Notes: a model not told the origin generated them from the sequence alone. Shown: positions 1 through 10,307, counted from the stretch's first letter. The stretch is 64,000 nt of DNA from Candidatus Gastranaerophilales bacterium (GCA_944324435.1 CALUWH010000002.1:62001-126000); one strand, 5' to 3'. Numbers and translations: made by a program.

Positions 1-58
1 TATGGAAGAAAAAATGAAAAAAGTTACCGGCGGTATCAGCATTCCGGGATTGTTCTAG
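1..58 (+). CDS. YbaB/EbfC nucleoid-associated protein, C-terminal end (partial)
   Basis: Only the last 18 or so codons are inside the window, ending at TAG 56-58. The visible tail reads KKVTGGISIPGLF, which matches the conserved C-terminus of the YbaB/EbfC family of small dimeric DNA-binding proteins. recR begins 24 nt downstream on the same strand, and the dnaX-ybaB-recR order is common in bacteria, which supports the call. Nothing more can be said about the missing N-terminal part. Confidence 0.8.
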   Translation, partial: MEEKMKKVTGGISIPGLF

Positions 59-82
59 AGATAACAAACAAAAACTCGAATT

Positions 83-1993
<1,911 letters not shown>

Positions 1994-2051
1994 TCAAAGA
2001 AAAGTGTATTGAACTTTTTTGTCAAAATCTATTCTACAGTCGGGCTTAATT

Positions 2052-2079
2052 TTGATTTTTGCAAATATATCGCTATAAT
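2052..2079 (+). promoter_or_regulatory. Promoter predicted to give a leaderless transcript
   Basis: TTGATT (2052-2057), a 16-bp spacer and a perfect TATAAT (2074-2079). The expected start of transcription, 7 nt after the -10 box, is 2086, which is the A of the ATG of the next gene. There is no Shine-Dalgarno sequence between the -10 box and the ATG. Confidence 0.6.
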
Positions 2080-2085
2080 ATAAAT

Positions 2086-2733
2086 ATGAAAAAGTTTATT
2101 GCTTGTCTAATATTATTGAGCTTTGCCCTGCCTTCCCACGCCTTTTTCTGGAACAGAAAAGATAAGGCTCTTGAAAAAGAGCTTGAAGGCAAAGGATATG
2201 CAGGCACACTCCCAAGTCTTAATGATAAAATCGAAAAATCAAAAACAAAAGTCTCAACCCCGATTTTTGAAGCTCAAGAGGGATTTAATGACCCCTCGGA
2301 GCTGAAACCTGTGCCCAAAGATAATCCGGCATTTATTGATATTATTCAAAAAAAAGATAAAAGCTCTGAATACGTCAACGACGCAAACGAAATTATACCA
2401 ATGCTTGAAAAGCTTGTAGATTGTATTGACGACAATGAGAATGTTCAGCTTTTTATAACAAAAGCAAATCTGCTTACGTTGAATATCGATCATCTGACAA
2501 AAAAATATGACGGTAAGCCTGAGAGTTATTTTGAATCTTTCCGAAAATTACAGGAAGTTAACAGGTATGTCAAATCCATCGCAACTCTAAGACGCGAAGC
2601 CGTAACTTATCAACGTTATCTTGCGTACAGTACAACCGGATCTATATATAACCCTGAAAACATTTCTCAGCAGCTTCAATATCTTTTGGAAGAGTTAAAC
2701 AACACAATACTACTTCTTAGAGATGAAAATTAA
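2086..2733 (+). CDS. Secreted hypothetical protein
   Basis: 215 aa, function not recognised. The N-terminus MKKFIACLILLSFALPSHAF is a clear Sec signal peptide with cleavage expected after the alanine of SHA. The mature part is hydrophilic and mostly helical, with Lys/Glu-rich segments, and has no transmembrane segment, so it should be periplasmic or exported. I chose ATG 2086 over the in-frame TTG 2059 because the signal peptide begins exactly there and a TATAAT box lies at 2074-2079. That places the start codon at the expected +1. The end overlaps the convergent neighbour by 4 nt. Confidence 0.7.
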   Translation: MKKFIACLILLSFALPSHAFFWNRKDKALEKELEGKGYAGTLPSLNDKIEKSKTKVSTPIFEAQEGFNDPSELKPVPKDNPAFIDIIQKKDKSSEYVNDANEIIPMLEKLVDCIDDNENVQLFITKANLLTLNIDHLTKKYDGKPESYFESFRKLQEVNRYVKSIATLRREAVTYQRYLAYSTTGSIYNPENISQQLQYLLEELNNTILLLRDEN

Positions 2734-3263
2734 ACTCTATTTTCACTGTTTTCCATTAACGGCTGAATATCAAGTTTTGAAAGAGTTCGTGTTGCTCTTG
2801 CAAATTTATAAGTTCCGGGCGGAGTTGTTGCAGCAAGTGAAGCAGCAAAACCTGCTGATAAACCTGCAACTATACCTACAACCGTGCATAAAATTTGTTT
2901 AAGAGTAGAGGACTTACGCGTTAAGTAAATAGGAATACCTGCGCCAATAACACCACAGGTACCAACAATCAAGCGTGAAAGATTTCTCCTTTTCTTAATA
3001 TCCTGTTCTGAAGAGTTTTCAGCAGCATATTTCTGAATCTTTGGAGCTGTCTCCATTATATCAATATAAGCTTTCTCAAAAGTATCAGCATGCCCTGCAG
3101 GAACAGTAAGTTTCCCGGCCTCTTGTCCGTTTGAATCTATAACCCTGTATACGGCCCTCCCATTCGGCGTCATGCCGGCTCGCTGGATATTACCGAACGA
3201 ATTTACAGAATCCTGCGTGCCTCTTATATTCAACGGATTTATATTACTGAAACCTTGCACCAT
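2730..3263 (-). CDS. Membrane hairpin protein of a lineage-type family (VPA-AD-F motif)
   Basis: 177 aa, function unknown. The soluble N-terminal half contains KLTVPAGHADTFEKAY. The second half has two hydrophobic glycine/alanine-rich segments (IVGTCGVIGAGIPIYL and TVVGIVAGLSAGFAASLAA) that look like a glycine-zipper membrane hairpin. The protein at 41037-41435 shares the layout and the motif (FKVPAQNADKFASQY then two Gly-rich segments), so the two are probably paralogues. Start supported by AAGGAGTGTGAAGGTGA upstream. There is no operon partner; it converges on the secreted protein before it. Confidence 0.6.
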   Translation of the reverse strand: MVQGFSNINPLNIRGTQDSVNSFGNIQRAGMTPNGRAVYRVIDSNGQEAGKLTVPAGHADTFEKAYIDIMETAPKIQKYAAENSSEQDIKKRRNLSRLIVGTCGVIGAGIPIYLTRKSSTLKQILCTVVGIVAGLSAGFAASLAATTPPGTYKFARATRTLSKLDIQPLMENSENRV

Positions 3264-3351
3264 ACTAAATCACCTTCACACTCCTTTATTATTATATATA
3301 AAAATAAACACATCTCATAATAAAAATTTGCTAATATGTGAAGATATGTAA

Positions 3352-3377
3352 AGGGCAGATGTTTTGTCATCTGCCCT
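3352..3377 (-). terminator. Hairpin downstream of the sigma factor gene
   Basis: A perfect 10-bp inverted repeat, AGGGCAGATG and CATCTGCCCT, with a 6-nt loop, begins a few nt past the sigma gene stop. The T-run after it on the minus strand is weak, so it may act as a processing or stability hairpin instead. Confidence 0.55.
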
Positions 3378-3383
3378 CCGGTA

Positions 3384-4271
3384 TTAATCCGCATAACAAG
3401 ATAAATACATACTGTTTCTTAACTTATTCAGAGCTCGCATTTCAGTCTGACGTATACACTCCTTGGTAACCCCAAACAATTTGCCGATATCTTCCAGCGT
3501 GGTCTTTGCAAAGTTCTCCAGCCCGAAACGCATTTTTATAACAGTTTGTTCTCTTTCTTTTAGCGTTGATATAACACATGCCAAATCTTTTTTAAGCTCT
3601 TTATATTCAACATTTTCTTCAACACTTGTTTTTTCGTCTTCTAATACATCTGCAACATTTAACTCGCTTCCGTTATTAGCCTCAAAACTTCCTTCTATAG
3701 AAACAGTTGTTGTATATGCAGAAAGAAACAGGTCGATTTTTTCCGGCTCAATATCCATTTTTCTTGCAACATCAGTATTAGAAACCTGACAATTGTAGGC
3801 CCTCTCCATTTCTGACTTTAATTTTGAAAACTTAGACAGTGTTTCCTGAATATAAACAGGAATCTTCATGCAATAAGACTGTTCAGAAATTGCTTTGAAC
3901 ATAGCCTGTTTAATCCACCAGCTTGCATAAGTTGAAAATCTGTAGCCCAAATCAGGATTAAATTTTTCTACAGCAACCATTAAACCTAAGTTTCCTTCCT
4001 GAATCAAATCTATCATAGGAAGCTTTGAAACATGTATTGCTTTTCTTGCAATCGTCAAGACTAATCGTAAATTTGCCTTAACTAAAGTCTTCTTAGCTTC
4101 TTTATCGCCATTTTTAGCCTTAACTGCAATTTCTCGTTCTTCTTCCTGTGATAAATTCTTAAAGGCGTTAACTTTTCTTAAATAAGATTCAAAGTCTTCT
4201 GATGCAATTGATACACATCCGCTTTTAGCAGGATTAGTTACTTTTTTCATTTTAATTGTTTGTTCTTTCAT
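3384..4271 (-). CDS. RNA polymerase sigma factor, sigma-70 (RpoD/SigA-like) family
   Basis: 295 aa from ATG 4271, which has AAGGAG 9 nt upstream. The reading frame stays open further upstream only because it crosses a G-rich tandem repeat, so longer starts are rejected. Region 1.2/2 is clear (LVKANLRLVLTIARK, DLIQEGNLGLMVAVEKF, FSTYASWWIKQAM). Region 3 follows (KIPVYIQETLSKF), and region 4.2 is intact (TLEDIGKLFGVTKECIRQ, then RALNKLRN). The protein lacks the long N-terminal region 1.1 of a primary sigma factor. A group 2 alternative sigma is therefore likely, although a short primary sigma cannot be excluded. Confidence 0.85.
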   Translation of the reverse strand: MKEQTIKMKKVTNPAKSGCVSIASEDFESYLRKVNAFKNLSQEEEREIAVKAKNGDKEAKKTLVKANLRLVLTIARKAIHVSKLPMIDLIQEGNLGLMVAVEKFNPDLGYRFSTYASWWIKQAMFKAISEQSYCMKIPVYIQETLSKFSKLKSEMERAYNCQVSNTDVARKMDIEPEKIDLFLSAYTTTVSIEGSFEANNGSELNVADVLEDEKTSVEENVEYKELKKDLACVISTLKEREQTVIKMRFGLENFAKTTLEDIGKLFGVTKECIRQTEMRALNKLRNSMYLSCYAD

Positions 4272-4286
4272 ACTGTTAAACTCCTT

Positions 4287-4605
4287 GGGGGGGGGGTAAA
4301 TGTACTCTGGTTGGTAGGTCGGCCTACAGGTCGGGCGTCCTTCGGCAGGGGGTAAATGTACTCTGGTTGGTAGGTTGGGCCTACAGGTCGGGCGTGCTCC
4401 GAGGGGGGGATGTACTCTGGTTGGTAGGTTGGGCCTACAGGTCGGGCGTGCTCCGAGGGGGGGGATGTACTCTGATTGGGAGGTTGGCCTACTGGTCGGA
4501 CGTGCTCCGAGGGGGGAAAATAAATTGGGTTGGGAGGTTGGACTACTGGTCGGGCGTACTCCAAAATATATCTGGTTGGCGAGTTGACCTGGTTTGATGT
4601 ACTCC
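4287..4605. repeat. G-rich 54-56 bp tandem repeat upstream of the sigma gene
   Basis: Four clear units start near 4301, 4357, 4411 and 4466, followed by two degenerate units to about 4605. Each carries TGTACTCTGGTTGG, then GTAGG-N5-CCTAC or a decayed form of it, then TCGGGCGTGCTCC, and units are joined by G tracts of different length (10, 5, 7, 8 and 6 G). The tract begins directly next to the sigma Shine-Dalgarno sequence, so it lies in the 5' leader or promoter. All three frames are nearly stop-free, which creates spurious ORFs on both strands. Confidence 0.85.
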
Positions 4606-4849
4606 AAAGTGGGAACTATAAGCTTAATAGTTTTCAGAATTGTTTATTCACATAACAAGCAATCCTTATATACTTATGATATATCTTCTGTATATAAATA
4701 TCAAGTGTTTTGTTAAGAAATGTTACAAAAACTGCTTCATTTTTAGTAAATTTTTACAAAACTTAATATTTCCTCTCGGGTGAATTCAAGAAGCAGTCGC
4801 CAATCTGCTTCACCCTTCAGTGAATTGCTCTAAAACAATATCGCTTGCT
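4606..4849. other. Intergenic region upstream of the sigma repeats
   Basis: No gene is seen. It is AT-rich and presumably holds the sigma gene promoter. A perfect 7-bp inverted repeat (GAAGCAG, CTGCTTC, 8-nt loop) near 4790-4811 lies downstream of the solute-binding protein gene and may be its 3' end hairpin. Confidence 0.4.
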
Positions 4850-6061
4850 TTACTCCTCGACTGACTTTAATGATTTTTGGAGTTTTTTTATAATATTCTC
4901 TACCGAATCCTTTTCTAAAAGTGCGGCTTGTACGGAAGTATTCACAAGTGTATTAATCTCTTTTTGGTTTTGCCTCTGTTTTAACTGCGGAGTTATTTTT
5001 TCAATCTGCTTTGCACTTATTGAGCGAGCCTTTGATTCTAATGAGGAATAATCATTATAAAATTCATCGGTCAGAGCGTCTGAATTAGTTACGATAATAT
5101 CTGTCATTTTGGCAAGTTCAAGCTGGTTTTGTTCATTTGTAAGATAGAGGCAAAAATCCAATGCTTCGTCTTTATTCTTAGCACGGAGCGGAATAACAAA
5201 ATTCATTACGGAAAAATCATTCTGCCCCACAGGCCCTTTTATCTGTTCTGTTACGTCGGTTTTTTCGTACACGGAAGGAGCATTTTCTTTTATCATCGTA
5301 AGAAAATTTGAACCGCCCTGAAAGAAAATGATTTTCCCTGCCATGTATTGTTCAAGAGCCTCCTGAAGAGTAAGAGTTATGCTTTCCTTGGGGATTAAAT
5401 CTTTCCGGTACAAATCCTTAAACATTTCAAAAACCGGTCCTGCGGAAATGTAGTCTTCGGGTTCGGTTATTCCATATTTATTAAGGATTTTTACCATTGT
5501 ATCGTTTTCTGTAATGGTCGGAAGATATGCGTAAGCACCTGTGTTTGTTTTAATCTTTTCTGATATTGCGCCGAGTTCTTTGTAGGTCTTAGGCAGTCTT
5601 ATAATGCCTGATTTGCTAAAGAGTTCTTTGTTATAAATTGTGACCGCACTTGTTGCATACCAAGGGATTGAATAGAGCTTGTCATGATATTTTAGTGCTT
5701 CAATAATCTGTGGACTAAATTCTGTAACAGCATCTTCACTGATTTCCTGCAGTGTGCCTTTTTGAGCAAGAAGCGCCGAGAAGTCCGGATTTAGGTTAAT
5801 CAAATCCGGAGGGTTGTCACTCATAACCGCCGCAAGTGTTCGTTTTTCTCCCTCTGAGAACGGAACATCAATCCAATTTATGCTAACTCCTGGGTGTTCT
5901 TTTTCGTAACTTCGTATGACTTTATACATATAGTCCGAAAAGTCACCCATTTGCAAGGTCCAAAAAGTAACGACTTTTGGCTCATGTTCTTTTCTGATAG
6001 AACAAGCAGTAAGAGTCAGAATTGCTGATATTAAAATAAAAAGTGTTACGAATTTTCTCAT
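4850..6061 (-). CDS. ABC transporter solute-binding lipoprotein, family 1 (sugar type)
   Basis: 403 aa. The N-terminus ends in the lipobox LTAC (Cys20), so it should be a lipid-anchored extracytoplasmic binding protein. VVTFWTLQMGDF, the EKEHPGVSINWIDVPFSEGEK block and SDNPPDLINLNPDFSALLAQKG are typical of family 1 extracellular solute-binding proteins (MalE/UgpB type), followed by LYSIPWYATSAVTIYNKELF. No permease or ATPase genes adjoin it, so the substrate and partners are unknown. The start has CGAGGCTT upstream. A repeat tract lies immediately upstream. Confidence 0.85.
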   Translation of the reverse strand: MRKFVTLFILISAILTLTACSIRKEHEPKVVTFWTLQMGDFSDYMYKVIRSYEKEHPGVSINWIDVPFSEGEKRTLAAVMSDNPPDLINLNPDFSALLAQKGTLQEISEDAVTEFSPQIIEALKYHDKLYSIPWYATSAVTIYNKELFSKSGIIRLPKTYKELGAISEKIKTNTGAYAYLPTITENDTMVKILNKYGITEPEDYISAGPVFEMFKDLYRKDLIPKESITLTLQEALEQYMAGKIIFFQGGSNFLTMIKENAPSVYEKTDVTEQIKGPVGQNDFSVMNFVIPLRAKNKDEALDFCLYLTNEQNQLELAKMTDIIVTNSDALTDEFYNDYSSLESKARSISAKQIEKITPQLKQRQNQKEINTLVNTSVQAALLEKDSVENIIKKLQKSLKSVEE

Positions 6062-6334
6062 CCCAAGCCTCGTTTTTTTAGTGAATGGTGATCAGGTGAC
6101 TAAGTGATCAAGTGATCAAGTGAATAGAGTTTTAACTTCTTCTAAACTTCTAAACTCCTCAACCATAAACTACTATTCAACTGTTCAACCTTTCAACTTA
6201 TTAACCCTCATAACTTCTTCTAAACTTCTAAACTCCTCAACCATAAACTACTATTCAACTGTTCAACCTTTCAACTTATCAACCTTCATAACTTCTTCTA
6301 AACTCCTCAACCTCTAAACCATAAGCTCTCCCCC
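6062..6334. repeat. Repeat tract with 78-bp direct repeats
   Basis: Two full copies of a 78-bp unit (6134-6211 and 6212-6289) differ at only a few positions, and a partial, rearranged third copy runs from 6290 to about 6330. The unit is C/T-rich with internal echoes of CTTCTAAACT and CAACTGTTCAACC. Before it, 6080-6127 holds short GTGATCA-type repeats. A 65-codon frame through the tract is an artefact. Confidence 0.85.
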
Positions 6335-6718
6335 TTATCCCTTTATGTCGGCATTAAGATTTAAGTCAATGTATTTGAAAGTGTTTGTCAAAATTCCGGG
6401 CGGAAAGTAGTAAACATTATTGCAAGGAGTAATTTTGAGCATGGAATTTGAATTATCAACCCCTGCAATTGTTGCCAGATATCTGCTTTTGTTAACGGTA
6501 AAAATGATGTATCCGTTCGAAGTCTGAACCTCGTCTATCAAAAACCTGTTTGCAGAAAGCGATGCAAGTGTGAGCGCATAAAGCTTTTCTTTATTTACGG
6601 CAAAAAGCTTTGTGCAGTCTTCAAAAATAATATTCTGCGGCGTAGTAACCGGCACAGGTTCATTTGCAAACACAGCCGGCATAACCAAAAGGGACAAAAA
6701 TACAAAAAACTTTTTCAT
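6335..6718 (-). CDS. Secreted hypothetical protein
   Basis: 127 aa, not recognised. MKKFFVFLSLLVMPAVFANE is a Sec signal peptide cleaved after VFA. The mature domain of about 108 aa has alternating strands and two cysteines (DCTKLF and TPCNNV) that could form a disulfide outside the cytoplasm. ATG 6718 is preferred over the TTG one codon earlier; AGGAGAG lies upstream. It may be cotranscribed with the solute-binding lipoprotein, but the repeat tract lies between them. Confidence 0.65.
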   Translation of the reverse strand: MKKFFVFLSLLVMPAVFANEPVPVTTPQNIIFEDCTKLFAVNKEKLYALTLASLSANRFLIDEVQTSNGYIIFTVNKSRYLATIAGVDNSNSMLKITPCNNVYYFPPGILTNTFKYIDLNLNADIKG

Positions 6719-6806
6719 CAAAATTACTCTCCTATGCTATATTTAGCTTAACATATATTTTCTCAGGCTAACTCATACAATAATAGTATTAATTATCGGG
6801 AATATA

Positions 6807-6815
6807 TGGTATAAT
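6807..6815 (+). promoter_or_regulatory. Extended -10 promoter of the helicase operon
   Basis: TGGTATAAT is an extended -10 element (TG at 6807-6808, TATAAT at 6810-6815). Transcription should start near 6822, just before the Shine-Dalgarno sequence AAGGGGAA (6823-6830) and the ATG at 6833. Confidence 0.6.
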
Positions 6816-6832
6816 TAACACCAAGGGGAAAA

Positions 6833-7072
6833 ATGGATAACATTTTTGAAGTTGAAAAATTGAATTGTATAAGAAATGAGATGACGCACCTGTGGGGTTC
6901 TATATTTATAACTGCAGGCGGTACAATAGCGTTGATATTGGAGAGTAATAAAAATCCATTGGTTTATTTATTCATTTTTGCAGGCTTTTTATTTACACTG
7001 TTGCTAATAAACGCATATTTTATAAGAAGAACCGAGGTTGTTAAAATTCTTAAAGGTTTGGAGGAAAAATAA
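6833..7072 (+). CDS. Small two-TM membrane protein, first gene of helicase operon
   Basis: 79 aa. A short charged N-terminus (MDNIFEVEKLNCIRNEMTHL) precedes two hydrophobic segments, roughly residues 22-38 and 44-61. A positively charged tail (YFIRRTEVVKILKGLEEK) predicts a cytoplasmic C-terminus. Strong ribosome-binding site AAGGGGAA. Its stop overlaps the start of the next gene (TAATG), so the two are translationally coupled. It is not a family I can name. The fixed position ahead of a helicase-nuclease suggests a functional link rather than chance. Confidence 0.75.
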   Translation: MDNIFEVEKLNCIRNEMTHLWGSIFITAGGTIALILESNKNPLVYLFIFAGFLFTLLLINAYFIRRTEVVKILKGLEEK

Positions 7073-7179
7073 TGGAGCTAAATACAATTTTTGAATGGAT
7101 TGCAAGTTTATTAATGATATTTTTAATGGGTTATGTTGTGTACAAATACACCAAACAGAACCACGACTTTAAATTTTAA
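7072..7179 (+). CDS. 35-aa single-TM peptide, second gene of helicase operon
   Basis: A 35-codon ORF beginning in the TAATG overlap with the preceding gene and preceded by GGAGG. It has a hydrophilic N-terminus (MELNTIFEW), one hydrophobic stretch (IASLLMIFLMGYVVY) and a charged tail (KYTKQNHDFKF). That layout fits a small bitopic membrane protein. Coupled translation and a good Shine-Dalgarno sequence argue that it is made. The helicase starts 26 nt later. It could be a partner of the 79-aa protein, or a toxin-like or sensor peptide; no function is assigned. Confidence 0.65.
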   Translation: MELNTIFEWIASLLMIFLMGYVVYKYTKQNHDFKF

Positions 7180-7205
7180 TTTTTTCATATCCCGAAGGAG
7201 ACAAG

Positions 7206-10200
7206 ATGTTACAGGAAGCAACAAGGGCGATAAATTCAGCATTCAATAACAGTTTTATAAAAAAATTAAGCCAGTATCTGCACGATTGTGTAAGAGAAGA
7301 GGTTAAGAGTTCTACTTTCAGAAACCTGAAGGCGGATAAGGATAACAAATGGATTTTCTTAGACGGCGAAGATACTTTGTTTACACAGGGGCTTGAATAC
7401 CTGCGTCTGGAGGGTTCTGATCCGAAGCTTACCGAACTTATGATTCAATCCGAAACAAGCCAGAAGGATAAGTATCTAATCTATGGCTACCTTTTTCTTG
7501 TGGGGAAAAATAAAACCGGAAGGAAAAATGAATTTTTAACCCCACTTCTTTATGCACCTTGCAGACTTGAAAGAAACGGCGTAAATATTAACTGTATGCT
7601 GACTGATGAGTTTTTATCTCTGAATACAGGCGCTCTTACGGCTTTGATGAAAAAGAGTGATGATGAAGATGAAACAGAGCAGCTTCTTGAAGGGCTTTTG
7701 GATGTTGTTCCGACAGTTCCGATTACACAGGAAAAACTGGACATATTTTTGACCACTCTAAAGTCAATTATTCCTGATATTGATGTTTCCCTGAATCCTG
7801 AGATGAAGGTCAATGAGGACAACATTACTAAGGATTTTTATCAAGAGAATATAAATTCTGAAAATATAGACGAAATTATTGAGGCGGAAGAGCAGGCCAA
7901 AAAGCAGACAATAAAACTTGATAAGATAAGCATTACAAATCAGTGTGCAATAATTTTAACCAAGCGTCCAGCAGTGACTGCGGGGGTTCTGCATGAACTT
8001 ACGCAAATCGCGGAAAAACCGAGCGGAGTTTACAGAGAGACTGTCCTTAATTTGATAAATGAAGAATACACTCAATCTAAGCCTACAGATACACAGCAAA
8101 AAACGCTGGCAGACTTTTTCCCTGTAACCCCTCTGTCTTTGTCGGATGCGCAGCTGAATGTGGTTAAGAATGTGGAAAATGCAAAACTTGTTTCAGTATT
8201 TGGCCCTCCCGGGACAGGTAAATCGCAGACAATCGTTAACCTTGCCGCACATTTGATTGCAAATGGTAAAACAGTTCTTGTTGCATCAAGAATGGATAAG
8301 GCGGTTGATGTTGTTGCGGAAAGGCTTAATGAACTTGGCGCACCGTTTTTGGCTTTAAGAGCCGGAAGATTGAATTATCAGAGAGAATTGAGTATGCAGC
8401 TTCAAGATCTGCTTGCAAATAAAGTAGATTTGGATGAGGGTGCGGAAAATTCCATTCTGTGCGATGTTTCGGATATGGAAAATCTTTTGAAAGCTATCAG
8501 GGATTTGGAGCAGAAATCAGAAAAGATTATTAAGCTGGAAGAAGAATGGAACAATGTAAACGGACAGATTAATCTTGCAAAGGTACAGTTTGCTAATCCG
8601 CAGTTTATTAAAAATGTTCTTAAAGAAGATGAGATTAATACTGTTGAAAATTCAATAAATATTTTGAGCGGAAATCTTGAAAAATCAGGATTTTGGAGCG
8701 GGATAAAAAATATGTCCGCAATCGGAAACCTGAAAAAGATTCTTCGTACTAACAATTTTGACGTTAATAACGAAAATATTGCGATTCTTAAAAATGAATT
8801 AGAGTTTGCAAAGCTCGTCTGCAAAGCAAGAATGATAGAGACAGAGATTCAGGCAATCGGGAATGTTCATATTTTATCCGAACAGATAAGAAATCTGAAA
8901 CAAAAGCAGAAACGGCTTGCAATTGATATTTTGAAAACCAAGCGCAGAGCCGCCTTAAAAGGGCTTATGCAGGATCCTGTTAAAAGACAGCGTCTTTTTG
9001 TTCACTCTAAATCCTTGGTTGAGCGCAAAAAGAATTTACAAAATCGGCTTCTTGAAACCGAGGACTTTAGGCCGTTGTTGGAAGCATTTCCTTGCTGGTG
9101 CGTTACAACTTATGCAGTGTCGGGCTCGCTTCCGATGAAGCCGGGATTGTTTGACGTTGTAATTATTGATGAGGCTTCCCAATGCGATATAGCAAGCTGT
9201 TTCCCGATACTTTACAGAGCGAAAAAGGCTGTTGTGGTTGGTGATGACAAACAGCTTCCGCATCTTTCTTTCCTGGAGAAAGCAAAAGAACAGTCTTTCT
9301 TGTCACAATACGGAATCAATGACCGTTACCAGTTGATGTGGCGTTTCAGAACAAACTCTATGTTTGATTTGGCTAATTATTATTCTATGCACCCTGTTTT
9401 ATTGGATGAACATTTCAGAAGTCTGCCGCCTATTATAAATTTTTCTAACAAGGAGTTTTACGGCGGCAGAATCAAGGTTATGAGGAGAAACGATAATACA
9501 AATAAAGTTCTGGAAACAATCGTTGTTCCTGATGGTAAGGTTGATTTTGATGCGACAAGAAATCTTCCGGAAATCGAGGCTCTTGTTAAAAAGCTCCATG
9601 AAATAGTTGTGGAGGATGAGAGAAAGAATCCTGAAAAGCCGGTAAGTATCGGTATAATTTCGCCGTTTAGGGCACAGGTGGAACAGCTAAAGAGTTCTGT
9701 TGCGAAGGTTCTTTCAGAACACATGATGGAAAAACACCAGATAGAAATCGGTACGGCACACACGTTCCAGGGTGATGAGCGAGATATAATTCTAATTTCC
9801 TGGGCTTATGCAAACAACAGCTTCCCACAGAGTTTAATATTCCTTCAAAAACCGAATCTGTTTAATGTTGCAATTACAAGGGCAAGATACAGAATGATTA
9901 ATTTTATCTCTAAAGATCCCAGAGAATTGCCGGAAGGAATTCTGAGAAGTTATCTTGGGTACGTACAAGAATATGAAGACAGGTACTCATTAAGAGATTC
10001 TGATGATTTTGATGAAAATGTCTATAAAAATGCGTTTGAAAAAGAGGTCGCGGACGCGTTTAGGGCTGTCGGGCATGAAGTCTTGTGCGGCGTGGAAATT
10101 GCAGGCTTGAGTGCGGATTTGCTGATAGATAACAAATACGTAGTTGAATGCGACGGCGTTGAGGACAAGGTTCCTTCAAAAATTTCTAATATGAAAAAGC

Positions 10201-10307
10201 AGGCAATAATCGAGCGCTCCGGATTAAAGGTTTCAAGGATTTCCAAACGCGAGTGGCAGTATTCGCCAAAGGCTTGCATTGACAGGGTTGTAAATTCAAA
10301 TCTTTAA
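7206..10307 (+). CDS. SF1 (UPF1/DNA2-like) helicase with C-terminal REase-like nuclease domain
   Basis: 1033 aa. The N-terminal third has a DUF4011-like look (YGYLFLVGKNKTGR, then LTPLLYAPCRLE). The helicase core has Walker A GPPGTGKSQTIVNLAAHL near residue 333, Walker B VVIIDEASQCD near 654, VVVGDDKQLPHL, DEHFRSLPPIINFSN, TAHTFQGDERDIILIS and NVAITRARY. The insertion between motifs I and II is coiled-coil-like. The last 95 residues (FEKEVADAFRAVGHEV, SADLLI, YVVECDG) match the REase_MTES_1575/Vsr-like PD-(D/E)XK pattern. Similar helicase-nuclease proteins occur in anti-phage systems such as Hhe, but this one is shorter. Start supported by GAAGGAG. It ends an operon with two tiny membrane proteins. 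Confidence 0.85.
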   Translation: MLQEATRAINSAFNNSFIKKLSQYLHDCVREEVKSSTFRNLKADKDNKWIFLDGEDTLFTQGLEYLRLEGSDPKLTELMIQSETSQKDKYLIYGYLFLVGKNKTGRKNEFLTPLLYAPCRLERNGVNINCMLTDEFLSLNTGALTALMKKSDDEDETEQLLEGLLDVVPTVPITQEKLDIFLTTLKSIIPDIDVSLNPEMKVNEDNITKDFYQENINSENIDEIIEAEEQAKKQTIKLDKISITNQCAIILTKRPAVTAGVLHELTQIAEKPSGVYRETVLNLINEEYTQSKPTDTQQKTLADFFPVTPLSLSDAQLNVVKNVENAKLVSVFGPPGTGKSQTIVNLAAHLIANGKTVLVASRMDKAVDVVAERLNELGAPFLALRAGRLNYQRELSMQLQDLLANKVDLDEGAENSILCDVSDMENLLKAIRDLEQKSEKIIKLEEEWNNVNGQINLAKVQFANPQFIKNVLKEDEINTVENSINILSGNLEKSGFWSGIKNMSAIGNLKKILRTNNFDVNNENIAILKNELEFAKLVCKARMIETEIQAIGNVHILSEQIRNLKQKQKRLAIDILKTKRRAALKGLMQDPVKRQRLFVHSKSLVERKKNLQNRLLETEDFRPLLEAFPCWCVTTYAVSGSLPMKPGLFDVVIIDEASQCDIASCFPILYRAKKAVVVGDDKQLPHLSFLEKAKEQSFLSQYGINDRYQLMWRFRTNSMFDLANYYSMHPVLLDEHFRSLPPIINFSNKEFYGGRIKVMRRNDNTNKVLETIVVPDGKVDFDATRNLPEIEALVKKLHEIVVEDERKNPEKPVSIGIISPFRAQVEQLKSSVAKVLSEHMMEKHQIEIGTAHTFQGDERDIILISWAYANNSFPQSLIFLQKPNLFNVAITRARYRMINFISKDPRELPEGILRSYLGYVQEYEDRYSLRDSDDFDENVYKNAFEKEVADAFRAVGHEVLCGVEIAGLSADLLIDNKYVVECDGVEDKVPSKISNMKKQAIIERSGLKVSRISKREWQYSPKACIDRVVNSNL

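Noticed and set aside
4287-4605. Possible CRISPR array
   Set aside because: Units are contiguous tandem repeats without unique spacers, and no cas gene is in the window.
4272-4607. N-terminal extension of the sigma factor (about 112 residues rich in RPT and PLG) and overlapping plus-strand ORFs
   Set aside because: These frames are open only because they cross the G-rich tandem repeat. The ATG at 4271 has a proper AAGGAG, and sigma homology begins only after it.
6120-6317. 65-codon ORF with repeated LLNSSTINYYSTVQPF
   Set aside because: It is a translation of the 78-bp repeat tract, with no ribosome-binding site.
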